From Terfezia claveryi (Eukaryota > Ascomycota > Pezizomycetes > Pezizales > Pezizaceae), in NCBI GenBank assembly GCA_015179025.1, contig WHUX01000013.1, forward strand, positions 496,001 to 560,000: DNA of 64,000 nt, given 5' to 3'. Below are positions 1-11,856 of the stretch, one piece after another. How positions within the stretch are numbered: the stretch's first letter is position 1; the number at the start of each line of letters is the position of its first letter. The notes below the pieces were generated by a model, which saw nothing but the letters and a program-made list of their open reading frames with translations, ran no database searches and was not told the origin of the DNA. A program made the translations under genes and the position numbers.

Positions 1-1
1 T

Positions 2-144
2 CTGTGGACTCGAATTTGCTACGATCCCAACGACAAATCAAGCTGGCTCTCTCCTCGGGTGAATATGCCCTCTCAACGCTCTGAGTCTGTCCGTGCCTTC
101 CCACTAAAAGCATGGACCGCTATGAGTGACCTACCTACTCGGGG
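2..144 (+). CDS. 3' portion of a gene entering from the left edge (partial)
   Basis: Reading from base 2, an open frame of about 48 codons has ordinary protein composition (begins LWTRICYDPNDKSSW, ends AMSDLPTRG) and enters from outside the window. It meets a TGA inside GGGTGAGG, which is also a good GTGAGG donor at 145, so it may splice onward. A coding-like stretch at 350-469 (MINPDAIGIIAKHL..., ending at TGA 467-469) lies after an acceptor-like TTGGTAG, but the phases do not join cleanly through the best donor. Function not recognised. Partial at the left edge; moderate to low confidence. Confidence 0.35.
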
Positions 145-1908
145 GTGAGGATCCCTGCTCTGGTGATTCAAGAAAACGAACGAAAAAAAAAAACCACCAT
201 CCACATTCCAATTACCCAACTCTTTCAAAGGAACTCGTCTTCCCTCCGACTCTGGTTTTCCTCGGATTTACAATTAATCCATCACTCCACATAGGTTCCG
301 GAGTGAACACGGCTGCTAGTCATCCCGATTTTTACGGACATTGGTAGAGGGGGGAGGTGGCGGCATGATCAATCCTGATGCTATCGGGATTATTGCGAAG
401 CATTTGGCGGAGCATCCAGAAGGAATGAGTCCAAGGATGGTTCCAACGAGGGGAGGCTGCGAAGCATGAAGGGTGGGCTTGGTAAATGGAGCAGATACAG
501 AATGAATATACTTTATTTCATGAAATACCTGGAAATGTATGTCCAAATCTTTAGAACGCAGCAAAATATTTATGCAAATTTTTTTTCTGCATGTGTTTAC
601 TTAACCTCAACTTTTTCTAGGTCGGAGACGTCATTTTGATGCATCCACTAATGCTCCACTCGGCAATCCCACAGCTGAATAAAACCTTTTCAACTTCGAC
701 CATGAAGACCCAAATCAGTACTCGCTAGTACTTAGAACTCAAAACTTGGGATTGACCATCTCAAGGGATGGAGGATTACCGCTTCATAAGAAAGAGTTGT
801 CCCAGAGAGGTTACCATTGTAGGCCAAAAAAAAAATGAAGGAAGCTGAAGGGGTGCGACTTCAAAGTGAGTAAGATGGTAATTAAATACAGAAAAATATG
901 ACTGGGAAAATTAGAAGGTTCAGTACCTTTCACGCTGTGACTTCCTAATCATCTAGCTGGTGAAAGTAGGGAAGCTTATTTGTGTGTTACCAGTTTCAAT
1001 ACACATGCATCCCCGTTGAACTTTATTTCCTTTGGGAATTGTGGGAGAGCCAACCGGTCCGATACCATTAATCATAGAACTCCGAATACACACTTTTATT
1101 CTCACGCTAGATTCCTTACTAGGCTCACAGGGGGCTAGATTCCTTACTAGGCTCACAGGGGGCTAGGACTCTTCCCTTGAACAAATTGGATTAGAGGGAA
1201 AGAGTTCAGGGTAAAACACATTGTAATCATCGTTGTCAGCGTCACGTGCGGTGTACACACCTACTTATTCTATATAATGTTAACATACAGTTCCAATTAC
1301 TATCCAGAATAAGACTACAATATTCTCGGCAGACCTGTGCGCAAGTAGCCTGCAAGCCCCTTACGACGGCGAAGTTTCGTGCCTGTAGGTAGATTGCTAG
1401 CCATGACCAGGTCATGGCAAATCTAGGTACCTGCTGGGGGATGTGCTATCATTGACTAGATAGTCTGAATACAAGTAATGGTTGACCATAAAAAAATTAT
1501 GTACTGCGATTTACCCCACCCTGACGCAGTAGCCTAGTAGCCTAGTAGTATAAACGTATATAGCTTGAGTGTCCATGGGTTAAGTTTAAAGAAAGTCAGG
1601 CAATTTTTCTATTGTTGACCCTGGCTAATCCATATCCATTCCCGATTGCAATTTCTGGAGCTAATTGCATCTATTGACATAACTTGGATTTGAATTTGCA
1701 GGATAACAACCCGTCAAAGAAAAGAGAAAAGAAAGACCAACAAGCACCCCACAAAAACAACATCAGTAAACAGGAGTGACGTTTTATCAACTTGAGAATC
1801 ATGTGAATGCATGCATTTGAACGGTCTCAACACTGTACAGGAATGGAGTGGGTACCCAACCCGACAAAAACCAATGCTTCATGAATAGTGACTTCAACAA
1901 TCTACCTA
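145..1908. other. Intergenic / probable intron and 3' region
   Basis: Apart from the coding-like stretch at 350-469 and the 28-bp tandem duplication near 1.1 kb, I see only A-runs and AT-rich DNA here. No supported gene. Confidence 0.4.
1106..1161. repeat. Exact 28-bp tandem duplication
   Basis: Two head-to-tail copies of a 28-bp unit starting GCTAGATTCCTTACTAGG occupy 1106-1133 and 1134-1161, followed by the first five bases of a third. The copies appear identical, which points to a recent slippage or duplication event. Confidence 0.9.
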
Positions 1909-3021
1909 TCACTTAGTATGAAAAGCCATAAAGATAGTCAAGAGGCAGTCCTCTGGCTCCTGAAGAAGAACTTCATCCCAAAAGAACCCCCATTCCTCTT
2001 CACAGCAAACTTCCATAGTGAACTCCAGACCAAAGAGTTGCATCATTCTGATAGGTCCACCCTTTGCCACCGGGCCACCAATAGCAGCAGCATTACGGAT
2101 GGCCATAGCCTTGTAACTATCCTCTGAATTCGGCATGCCCATATCCATCCTGTCACACATATGCCTGAATGCCTCATGCTTCTCGGGCCACCTCTGTTCA
2201 CACATGTGGCGGACAAACGAGTAGGCTGGGATTTGGCCATTTGGGAAGGGGTTGTGAATGACAATCGACTTGGTGTAGGATGTCAATTTGACATCGTGAG
2301 TGACAATCCTGAGGACTTTGATCTTGCTTCCAGGATAGTTGGGCCCAGGCCCAGAATTTTGCGGAGCCATTTGCAAACTGGGACCACGGACTAACAAGGC
2401 TGCATGAAGAGCAGGTGGTATGTTACTTCCATGAATAGAACTGGGGCTGTTATAAGTCTGAGGCTGAAAGTTATCTGGCGCTGCGTTGCTTGCAGCCTGA
2501 GGCTCGTCATCAACACGCCTTCTCTTATTTGTGGGTGCTGGAGTAGTAGGGTCTTCTGGGCCGCTGAAGGCTTGTTGCATTGGGACGTTTTCCTTCAGTG
2601 GCGTCTTGGGAAGTGCAGGTGGCATCATGGAGCCGGTACTTGAACTGGGTGTACCTGCAGTCGACATTAGGCTAGTAGTAGGCAAGACCGGAGATTCGCA
2701 CTCAGACAATGGAGAGACCGTTGGAGTGATAACAGGAGCTGGAGATTTGACTGGGGTACTGACCGCCGCAGCTTCTGTGTTGGCTCTAACGCGTGTTGGG
2801 CGAGTAGGAGTAGGTGAGGATCTGGAAGAACTGTGTTGAACCGACTTTGTACGGTGACGCGGTGGATCTGGAGCTCGAGCCCGAGCGCGGTCACGAGTAC
2901 TAGTGTCCGTGCGGGTTCGAGGAAGTGATCTCGGGTTTGAGTGAACAGTTGAGGTAGTTGATCTAGCACTTGAGTTGTATGCCTTAATGTCTTCTCTTGG
3001 TGATGCCCGCCGAGGGGGCAT
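1909..3021 (-). CDS. Hypothetical protein, 370 aa, disordered N-terminus and globular C-terminus
   Basis: An uninterrupted 370-codon frame starts at a true ATG (3021-3019) and ends at TGA 1911-1909. Residues about 1-225 are low complexity: Arg/Ser/Thr/Pro-rich, with many SP/TP sites and a basic NKRRRVDDEP cluster near residue 167 that resembles a nuclear localisation signal. The last 140 residues or so look folded (begins KIKVLRIVTHDVKLTSY; contains HMCEQRWPEKHEAF and EEEWGFFWDEVL). I do not recognise the domain. No intron is needed. The nuclear location is inferred from the basic cluster only. It stands alone: the nearest elements are a LINE tail at 3.8 kb and the left-edge gene. It could be a lineage-specific protein or a domesticated transposon protein. 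The long frame and clear two-part composition make it a probable real gene. Confidence 0.72.
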   Translation of the reverse strand: MPPRRASPREDIKAYNSSARSTTSTVHSNPRSLPRTRTDTSTRDRARARAPDPPRHRTKSVQHSSSRSSPTPTRPTRVRANTEAAAVSTPVKSPAPVITPTVSPLSECESPVLPTTSLMSTAGTPSSSTGSMMPPALPKTPLKENVPMQQAFSGPEDPTTPAPTNKRRRVDDEPQAASNAAPDNFQPQTYNSPSSIHGSNIPPALHAALLVRGPSLQMAPQNSGPGPNYPGSKIKVLRIVTHDVKLTSYTKSIVIHNPFPNGQIPAYSFVRHMCEQRWPEKHEAFRHMCDRMDMGMPNSEDSYKAMAIRNAAAIGGPVAKGGPIRMMQLFGLEFTMEVCCEEEWGFFWDEVLLQEPEDCLLTIFMAFHTK

Positions 3022-3826
3022 TGTGCAGAAAGAAAGGCGATGGGTTTAACGGATTCGGAGAGTCCTGGGCGGCGGCTGGCTCATAGGGCAGCAAGATTTG
3101 TGCGTTACTGCCAAGCAGCAATGTCGCCTGGGAGAAGAGCTTGCGCGCAGACAAAGTCCAGCGTCTTGCGGTCTAGGAAAGTGTAGTCTGGTTGCAAACC
3201 GGCGCGGGTAGACAATCGAAAATGGCATGGGCATCTGAATTTAAATCTGTTCAATGTACTTGGTCTCGGCACATGTACAGCCTCGCACGACATACTTATG
3301 ATCGATGTTATCAAGCACAAATGATAGTAAGTAGAACTTACGGTAGCCTCGTACCCAGGTTAATATTTTTGTAGCGTTCGTGACCTCGCAACTCCCCCCA
3401 TAGACAACTGACTGGTTTGTACGAGGCTAAACTTACGGTACCCTCATCACCGACTCAGACTCACAGTTTCCAGTTATGTAAATAGTGGGCCCCAGCTCAC
3501 ATCGACTGGGCATCAACTCAACTACTTACGCACCACGCACATGGACTCAACTAATAATTTGTCGAGCGGCAACGTCGACTCAGGGTAACCGACCGGTTTA
3601 ACTCGATTGCGATTGAGCTGAAGCTTTCTTTATATATAACTCAGTGCTCGTATTCGAACCATCTAGTCTATAACGAGAGACTTCAATTTCAATTTCTCGG
3701 AGGTCATCTCAGCACATTGGGGAGGCTACTAGCGCTGGGTCGGTGAGAGTTGGAACGAGATTAAGTAGGTGTAAACAAATTGAGTGTGTGCATTTTATTC
3801 AACCAAACTAACAATTACGTCCTGCC
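3022..3826. other. Intergenic, probable promoter side of the 370-aa gene
   Basis: No supported gene. The short frames next to the start codon are antisense or offset shadows of the 370-aa gene's 5' end. Confidence 0.5.
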
Positions 3827-4020
3827 TCGCTTGTCGTGGGGAGTATCCCATTCATGAGTCTCCTTTTGTTTTGTGTACTTATTTTGCGTGGGTCTGGCAG
3901 ATTAACTTGCCTTACCCTTGAATCCACCGGGTTTCCGTGTGGCTCCTCATAGCCCCCCTAACGGGGCTGCATAGGAGTATCAAGTTTTTAAAAAAAAAAA
4001 AAAAATCGCTTGTCGTGGGG
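3827..4020 (+). mobile_element. 5'-truncated LINE insertion, copy 1, with 15-bp TSD
   Basis: The sequence TCGCTTGTCGTGGGG is present at 3827-3841 and again at 4006-4020, bracketing a 164-bp insert (3842-4005) that ends in an A-run. The insert matches the last part of the LINE copy at 38.3-39.0 kb, including the shared 'GGCAGATTAACTTGCC' block, the ATCCACCGGG block and the terminal hairpin CTCCTCATAGCCCC/GGGGCTGCATAGGAG. TSD, 3' poly-A and 5' truncation are the standard marks of target-primed reverse transcription. Confidence 0.92.
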
Positions 4021-5505
4021 TGAGTATATGAAGAAGAAATTGGGACACGGTTACCCTGAACTCACAGGGCGCCAAGGTAAAAATATATTTTTGATATATA
4101 TAGCCATGTCTCAGGCTCGCGGCTATGAGCGACGGTTCGGAGACTATTCCCCAGCTAGATGTTTTCTGCTGCTGCAGCTGCTCGTAAAAGTCAATGTGAT
4201 TAGCGCAGATGACAAAGGGAGGAAACTTGCTTTCTGTTAATTTTGGCCCTTTGTATCACGTTCGAATTGGGGATGAGTGGCCCAGAGGTAGGATAATCTG
4301 CCCAGCGTTCTCGGAGATGCACATGCGCTATGGCTAGACGGCTTATTATTTCAAACTCTGCTTGACTACTGGCTATGTCGATAGTTTATCGAGATTATTT
4401 CCCGTCATCCAATACCAAGGCCATTTAGGACTAGTCTCAGTAGAGATTTCACTGACACGGGAAAACCTCCTTCGAGGTCCAGTACCGTGCTACTTGGCTG
4501 CTAGAAAGTCGTTGGGTGATGCAGGGTTTGGTGCTTCAGATAGAGGGGAACGAAGATTGGAGAATGGGGGATACGAGCGGAGATGTACAGGTAGCTGGGA
4601 TACAAATGGCTTTCATGTTGGACGTTCGGGACTAGCTTTGCGAGGATGGAAGATATCTGTGAGTAGTAGTGGTGGTATGAAAACGGACAAAAGATGTAAA
4701 GCGGCAGTGGGGGAAGAGTTGAATGAAGTGTGAGAGAAAGTGGGGGGTATAACTAGCTTAAGCTCCAATAAAAAGAAACTCGGTGTCCTGCTTGAAACCA
4801 TTTACTGAGTTACCACCAAAAAACGGTAGATGAGAACGACATAAACGACATAGGTATAAAGTTCCGATACTTAGGAAACAGTCTGGGAAGTGGAAGTGAT
4901 CGAATACAAGCATCTTATACACACCGAACTCAGCCTACACGTGATATTAACAGTCTTCATGCAGTTTATCCCCAATATTTATGTCTATTTGGTGCGAGGT
5001 TTCGTATGAGCCAAGCCTACTATGACCATTAGAGATCAAACAAAATCTTTGCGGTCTGCCGTAACCCACCACGATCAAACAGAGTTACAACAAAAAGAGG
5101 CAAGTGCCCTTTGCAGTGTTCCAAAACGGCGACGAATACCCCATAAGCCCGTTATAGCGTACTTCCTCATGAAATAATGACCCCCCAAAAAATGAAGGCA
5201 GTAACTCGCTATAAATAGGTAATAGTTGGAAACCGAAACTACATATATTGGCAATAGCAGGGCCCAATCTAGTTTCATCTTTTTTTTCCTTTTTAATGAT
5301 CACGTGTATGACTGACTCACCCTAAACAAAATCAGTCTAGAAAACCCATATATAATAACAAAGGAAATTATGAAATGGTCTTTCCGAAAGGAGGATAACC
5401 AAAAAATAAGGCTGGATACATATATGGAAGTGTTGAAAGCGCCTCGTGCTGCGGTTAGCTCTGTAGACTTCAGCACCAGATAGGAAGTGCTCCCGTAAGG
5501 AGAGC
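4021..5505. other. Intergenic, no supported gene
   Basis: A 123-codon open frame at 4362-4733 (plus) has no homology I can name and atypical composition, so I do not call it a gene. The rest is AT-rich, non-coding-looking sequence. Confidence 0.45.
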
Positions 5506-5901
5506 TCAGTTCTTGGAACTATCGCTAGCTATTTTTTTCGAGCTTGACGCGGAAGCACCCTGCCGATTTGAAATCAAATTCAAACGACGATGTTGAGAGT
5601 CATAGTTATCGGTCGCCGCAGCGCCTCTTTCTGCCCCTCGAAGTTGGTGGTAGTAATCATCTGTTGCATTCGCTGACGCCCAGCGATTTAGCATGTAAGA
5701 AGTCGTCCTCGGGGATGATTTATTTTGGGCCTGTGAATCGGTTTTATCAGTACCCCAATGGACACGAGTCAAATTATCAAATAAAGCAAAACATAAGAGT
5801 ACATGTAAGCTGAAAATCGACAGAGCGTTGTGCAACCTGACAGACAGACCAAGTACTAATTGGCACAATCTTCTACCAGCACAGGCCTCTATCTGCGCCA
5901 T
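5506..5901 (-). CDS. Possible small gene, 131-codon frame
   Basis: The frame opens at a true ATG (5901-5899) and closes at TGA 5508-5506. Residues about 14-42 are hydrophobic and could be intronic or a membrane segment. The C-terminal 85 residues look convincingly protein-like (contains SYMLNRWASANATDDYYHQL and ends KKIASDSSKN). A competing model starts at ATG 5946-5944 (MTQIPFDN) with a donor GTGAGTACTC at 5922, splicing either to 5892 or past the hydrophobic part to 5730 (after TTCACAG, with an ACTGAT branch-like site). Function not recognised. The C-terminal exon is more secure than the start. Confidence 0.38.
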   Translation of the reverse strand: MAQIEACAGRRLCQLVLGLSVRLHNALSIFSLHVLLCFALFDNLTRVHWGTDKTDSQAQNKSSPRTTSYMLNRWASANATDDYYHQLRGAERGAAATDNYDSQHRRLNLISNRQGASASSSKKIASDSSKN

Positions 5902-5946
5902 ATATTAAAAGTGAGTACTCACGTTGTCAAATGGAATCTGTGTCAT

Positions 5947-7599
5947 CCTTAGTTTCCTTATAGCACAGATAAAGCAGCGATGCGCCCTTCGTCCAGTATA
6001 CGGGGGAAGAATGTTTCTGAGCTTCGAGTAGTGGACTGGAATTCTGTTGATGCGAAAAGGACGTTTTTGGTTAAGGCGTAGACGTGTTTGCTTGTTTGAC
6101 GTACAGTAAATTACTGAAGTGTAGACAATTGAAGACTAGGTAGTTATCGTCCAGATGGTTCCGAGAATTATTGAGGGGAGACTCATCATGGAGTTAGGTG
6201 CTTTTATATCAAGACCTCAAAGCCTTTCTAGTTTATGTAAAGCTATGTCTGCTTACCATCGAAAGCTGTAGTAAAGGCACTACAGCCGAGGCCAAAGTCA
6301 TCAGGGAGTATGTGCTAGCGAAGCCTTCTCTAGTTGTAGGTTCTTCCAGTATTTCCATAAGCAAGAGTTCTAGCGAGTGGTCACATGTTTGGGATAGAAG
6401 TAAACACCCCATTCGGCAGCCTCAACTCGTTGCTAAAAGTTCAACCAACAACAAATCAGGCCCCAGGGTTATGTACTACCAGCATTCCTTTTTTCCAATT
6501 AATTAAGAAAAAGAAATCAATACTTCTTTAATGACCGGAAAGGTGTGAGCTCTGCCTCTGTCTTCCCATTTCACATGGACCCCTTTGAAGGGAGCAGGCC
6601 TATGTTTAAACCCACAACACCACGGTAATACACCCCTTGCAAGTTGAAGACGCAACTTCAGACTATATTCCAGCCCTTAAGTTCGTTCGAACAAAGTTCT
6701 ATTGCCGTGTGCTGCTCAGCTTGGGGGGAAAAGGGCGGGGGGTTGTCCGAATTTCCAAACTTCGCGGAGAGGTCGCCGAGGTGTTTGAAGCAGGAGTATA
6801 TATCAGTTTGATCATTCGGAAATTTCCGCGCGGTCTCTATGAGAATTACTAATTTATGTTAGCTATTGTAAAGGGACGTAAAATAGAAACTTAGGTTGTA
6901 CTGCGTGTAGACAACTTGTAGATATTGGAAGAACCGAACAGGAATTTTTACTGATATGACAGGCATATAATGCCTCCTGTCTGAATAAGAAATATTTCCG
7001 ATAACCACCACTAGGATATCAGTTCAGCCTTTGTAGTAGTTTTGTACAGTACATAGATAATTCCCCGGTAAATTCAAGGAAGTAGTTGACTTGGTGCGCC
7101 TACACATGGGTATTGATATTATTTAGATTTCTCATTCTTTAGCCTCCTTCTAGAACGATTGGTAAAGCAAGGGCCCAGAGATTTCTTTCATCAAGCCTTG
7201 CGATTCAACCTACGATCAGAATGCAGAGCCTTAAAGTTTGATGTTTCAGCGATACTTCTAATGACTGATGATGAACTGAATTCGAGCCGTGTGGTGCTAA
7301 ATTAGGAACTAGGTATTCGATCTTGCTCTTCTGCTGTACGTATTGTAAGTCCATCAAACATACCATAAATAAACATGCCAAAATAATTAAAGCCAACTAT
7401 TTCCCTCTAACAATCACATAAAAATGTAGCGTGTGATCGGCACCAATGCATCCCTGTTAGGTAGCCCTACATCATTGCTTATCTAGATCAAACAAAGTTT
7501 CAATTTATCGATCATTCAACAACAGTATGCTTATGGGTCCGTACCTATACATTGAACAGTAGATACGCAGCCTCACATCTCCAGCCTGCAGGCATATTG
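5947..7599. other. Intergenic, no supported gene
   Basis: Short frames (for example 6198-6506 and 6637-6852, both plus) lack recognisable motifs or a credible exon structure. No repeat with clear termini was found here. Confidence 0.4.
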
Positions 7600-7794
7600 C
7601 TAGCGCTCCAGCTCCGCCACATGTAAAGGAGATTCCAGGGCGATTGAAACATGGACAATACCAAGAAGAAGCGTTCGCCCCACTGTTGATTTTGTCAATG
7701 ACCGAAGCCTTGTACATACCTTCGTTAGCCCTATATTTCATTCACCGAGATTCATGTTTACTCGGGCTAGTTCGACGCCAATAGTGTCGGACAT
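7600..7794 (-). CDS. Possible two-exon mini-gene or gene fragment (43 aa)
   Basis: ATG at 7794-7792 begins MSDTIGVELARVNMNL. A 63-bp candidate intron (7745-7683) has a GTGAAT donor, an internal GGCTAAC branch-like site and a CAACAG acceptor. The second exon reads in phase to TAG at 7602-7600 (contains LLLGIVHVSIALESPLHV). The product is tiny, so it may be a decayed gene or chance. Function unknown. Confidence 0.22.
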
Positions 7795-9771
7795 ATCCCC
7801 GAATCTAGATGGCAAGAATAATAGGGCGTTGGCTGCGATTCGTGCCAGCGTATGTAGTGTTGAGGAAAGACCGGTATAAGTTCCAACCGGAAAGGAGCTC
7901 ACACGTCATGGCCACATCTAAAGCAGCTGATTCCAGAGACCAATATCTTGATCCTTCGTGCTTTTCTCGCCTCATGTCTCACTTAGATTGAACATTCCGA
8001 CTGGCTGATCTCAATCCATGGCGATTTGTATCTCCTACCAGTAAGCCTCTATGTAGTTTTTGTGTAACGTCGGAATTCGCCGCTACGAGATGGAGCCATT
8101 TTGTAGCTCTGTAACTGTTTGCTTGGATACCAAAAATTTGATCACGTATTCTGGTTCAATTCATGTTAGAGATTTCAAAACCAAACAAAGGGAGCAACGA
8201 AAGCTCTACTTAGCTCACATTCTCTCCTAGAAAGGTTGAACTTGCATGTCCCCAAGAATTTGATTCTGCATCCATATCCATATCCCTTCTTATAATCCTG
8301 CTCCCCACAATATGTACAGCAACCCACAATCGTCTTGCAGTTGAACTTTTGATGTTTCAAGGTATGTTATAGTATCTGGTGAGAATCTTCGTTCTGACTG
8401 CTTTTTCCCCTTCGAATGAGCCTTGTGAGTAGGGATAAGAGGTTCAAGCACTGAAATCAAATTCATAGGTGTTGTCCAAGTGGTTATATACCCTCGACTC
8501 ATATTCTAAACCATAGGGCGATCAACATAACCAACTGGTTTTCCTAGATTCCGTTAACCGTTACTTAAAAAATGCTGTTCAAACAAGGAATAGATCCTCG
8601 CTCTCGAAAACGAGGCGATATTGCGATTAACGAGAATCATCAAACGACCTCGCTATTCAATTACCTGCGGATTATCCAAAGCAATCATCTGCAAACCCAG
8701 GCCCTGCATCAGGTTCTTCGGTCTCACTGTGTATTAAGTTTCGCTGCGGTCTCGAAGATTGGATTTTTGGACCTCCGAGGTGGGGCTTCCCAAGTAGGTG
8801 AAATCAGGGAGCCGAAGCGGTATGATCAGCATTAGGTAAATCTAGAGCACTTTAACCGAAAGTGAGGCGGGGCGTTTGGGCACACTATCAGTATTTTTCT
8901 GGATTTTCTGTTGGTTCATCAAGACTCAGTTTGGTCTGAGGCGGATCTGTCCATTCAGATACCCCAAATTTGCGATTGGAAGAGTCTGTCTTGGTATTTA
9001 TTCCCAAGCTTGCGTTGATAGAGTGGAAATGGTGCTTCATCGGTGTGTAATGGATGTGGAGGTAATAATACTAAATACTCACTGCAGAAAAAGGTAATGG
9101 ACAGGAAACAACTCAAAGTAAAATATTTTCATGATGTGGCAATCTATATGACCTGTGAAGTCTGAATACGAACTGTGAAATAATGAGATTCCAGGCACTT
9201 CCATCCAGGATTATCCACGCTTGTTATCCCAGATGTAGTCCCATATGAAACCTTTTATTCGTTGGTCACCCTACTCAAGCGAAACCTACTGCGGAGTGCA
9301 GAGCAAAAATTTTTGGCACCAATGAAAAAAGAAATAGTTATCGCCGTTCTACGTGCCTGATGCGCAGGGCCAGTCGTTGTCTGGGTGGAAATCTCCTGAA
9401 GGATCCTCCATCCACCACCTTAAGAACCAGCAGACGATGAAAATATATGTCCTAGAGCAACAGTTACATATTGAATATGTGAACCCATCATTTCTGGAAT
9501 CTTTATAGTCTATTTAGGCTATTTTTTTTATTGGCAAGCAACAGGATATTATGAATAACTCTTGAAAGAATATGAACAAGTGCGTTATAAGTGTATGCTC
9601 AACTCCTTAATCACCTCGAGATCGAGAGTTCCCTTATATACATAAGATAGACCGAACAGTGTCAATAACACCCACGGCATGCACGAAATCCCTAACCTCT
9701 CGCATGAACAAGAAGGCTGTAACTATGTCAGCTTGTTCCCCTTCCAATTCTAATTCTAATGTAGTAGAAAT
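7795..9771. other. Intergenic, no supported gene
   Basis: An 87-codon ATG frame at 8572-8835 (plus) is the longest candidate, with no recognisable domain. Otherwise AT-rich non-coding sequence. Confidence 0.4.
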
Positions 9772-9864
9772 TTATTCCTCCCTCACTGATTTATCCAGGT
9801 CTTGTCCCTTCATCCTTTTTTCCCTTCGCTTCTTAAGTTCCTTAGCCTTCAATCCTTTTGTCAT
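9772..9864 (-). pseudogene. Basic coding remnant, possible transposase tail
   Basis: On the minus strand 30 codons read MTKGLKAKELKKRREKRM and end SVREE before TAA. A Lys/Arg/Glu-rich C-terminus of this kind is common in pogo/Fot1-type transposases, but the upstream frame is broken by a stop after only a few codons. Transposon origin is inferred from composition alone. Confidence 0.2.
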
Positions 9865-10067
9865 CCTCCTCCTTAGTCATCCCCTTTTTCCTATCCACCT
9901 TTAATCCCTCCATACGAATAGCTAACCCTCTAGGTCATCACCTAACCCCTAGGAGTTCCAACCCGTAGACCGTTTACATAACCACCTAGCCCTTAGGCTG
10001 GTATGTCGGCTGCCGGATTGCCACTCCAACAATCAGGCTGATAGTTATAAGATATATATTTAACCAC

Positions 10068-10399
10068 CCCAATGGGCCCCATCTACCTGCGTTTTGTTTT
10101 GTTGCGGGCTTTAGTCAGGCCCCTCGGGGTCATCTGCCATTTAGGCGGTTAATGACAGCACGGGAGCTTCGCTTCACTCGAGTCTCTATTTTACTTCTGG
10201 TTTTTCACACCTTCAGCGTTCTTGAGTTTCCTACATCCCCACACATTTATTCTGCTTTCTGCGCGCCGGACCTGGCAGATTTACTTGCCTTGTCCTGAAT
10301 CTACCCGGGTTTCCGGGTAGCTCTTCATGGTCCCCTTACTGGGACCGAATAAGAGTAACAAGTACTTAAAAAAAAAAAAAAAAAAAACCCAATGGGCCC
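10068..10399 (+). mobile_element. 5'-truncated LINE insertion, copy 2, with 12-bp TSD
   Basis: CCCAATGGGCCC occurs at 10068-10079 and 10388-10399 around a 308-bp insert ending in about 20 A. The insert shares with the 38.3-kb copy the 'AGTCAGGCC...GGGTCATC' and 'GTTAATGACAGCA' blocks and the terminal stem-loop, here CTCTTCATGGTCCC...GGGACCGAATAAGAG. It is more diverged than copies 1 and 3, so it is probably older or from a sister subfamily. Confidence 0.9.
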
Positions 10400-11442
10400 A
10401 GTAGACGCCATTCGGTCCGCTTCACCGATTGAGCGTGCTTCTCGTCAGTCTGAGCAAGTATTGTGTTCCTAAATTGATATGCCTAAGGTATCGACAAGCA
10501 ATGCTCGGTGAGACTAGGGCTAGATACAAGTGTAAATTGTTACATGCCAGCACCAAGCCCTCCTACAATTATATTAGTAGCAAAACCATAGGCCAATTGA
10601 TACTACTCCGTAGACAGGCTGATTTTGCAATTTGGCTCGAGTGAAATACAAATTACTATACACACACAGAAATATGACAGCTTAGGCATAGCTCGCACAT
10701 CATAGTTTGATGCGGGGTTTAGAGTGAAGTATGCGCTTCATATAGTAGAGTAAAGGAGGCCATGATTCCTCATTAATGCACAAAGTCAAAGCCAGGTATA
10801 TACTACTTTAAGCAGAAGTTATATATGTCATCTTGGGCTCAACTTGAAAGGTCTGCAGAGAGTGAAATGGCATGTTTTGTAAAAGCTGCATTGGATCAAT
10901 TGATCAGGAGAAGCTACAACCTACACTCTTCTTGGATTCCATAGAGTTCCTGTATATATATGTGTTATATGGAACCGATCGCGAGGCGAGTCTGGAGTAT
11001 GGCCTGCTAGCGTTAGTAGCCATTTCCCGTGTCCATTATTACGAGTTTAAACCTCTCTAGGGTTCTACACTGGACACTGGTGGCACTACCGGTCCGCCTC
11101 TGAAGCGCAGCTGGCAGTTGATGCTCCTTCCCGAAGTTTCCAATTATTTCCCCTAATTCATGGGTATTGACACTCTACATCTTCATCCAACTTTTCGTTG
11201 AAACAGACTTACTACTAAAAGATCATTCAAACATGTAGAATTCACTTAGACCCCAACTCGCAAACACAAAGCCGGCATATGGAGGCTTGTTTGATTTTAA
11301 AAGAGGTATCTCCTTAGCTCTTTGGGTAATATCCCGATATTCTTTTACTCACTCTAGTACCAGAAAGGGACATCAATTAACCCATACTAAGTGCCGTAAT
11401 TGGATTGTAGTGTGTATACTTGATTTCTGGACTGGATACTAG
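10400..11442. other. Intergenic, no supported gene
   Basis: Two ORFs of 62-71 codons (10429-10644, 10872-11060) show no motif. Nothing else identified up to the MITE. Confidence 0.4.
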
Positions 11443-11444
11443 TA

Positions 11445-11854
11445 CAGTCAACTCTTGCTATAACGGACGGCAGAAATCCAGGGCTTTTTGTCCGGTATAG
11501 CAAGGGTTCCGGTATAGAAAATGGCGCTAGCCCTCAGACAGGGGCTAACCAGTCACGTGGGTTCTGAGAACTCCCATTTTGCCCTCTAATAAGGGTATTT
11601 GGAGTCACATTAAGCCTAACAGAGTGGATTATTCAGCAACCAGACATGCCTCGTCCGGTATAGCGAGGGAGAAATGTATGGCGACAGGGATAAGAAGACC
11701 CCTGCACTCCTCTAGCACTCTGTCCGGTCCGGTATTGTATGGCCGTCCGGTATAGCAAGAGGCAATTTGCTGGTAAAAAATCCGGAAGCGTCTGGTCCGT
11801 CCGGTATAACAAGGGATCCGTTATAGCGATGTCCGGTATAGCAAGAGTTGACTG
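11445..11854. mobile_element. 410-bp TA-flanked MITE (pogo/Tc1-mariner type termini)
   Basis: The left end CAGTCAACTCTTGCTATAAC and the reverse complement of the right end (CAGTCAACTCTTGCTATACC) match for about 24 bases, both continuing into CGGAC. Each end is bordered by TA (11443-11444 and 11855-11856), the usual Tc1/mariner/pogo target-site duplication. Inside, the core TCCGGTATAGCAAG recurs several times. There is no coding capacity. The class is inferred from the TA TSD and the CAG-type termini. Confidence 0.8.
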
Positions 11855-11856
11855 TA

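Noticed and set aside
5460..5510. tRNA-like stem sequence near AGCTCTGTAGACTTCAGCACC
   Set aside because: No acceptor stem pairing or T-loop GTTCRANNC at the right distance.
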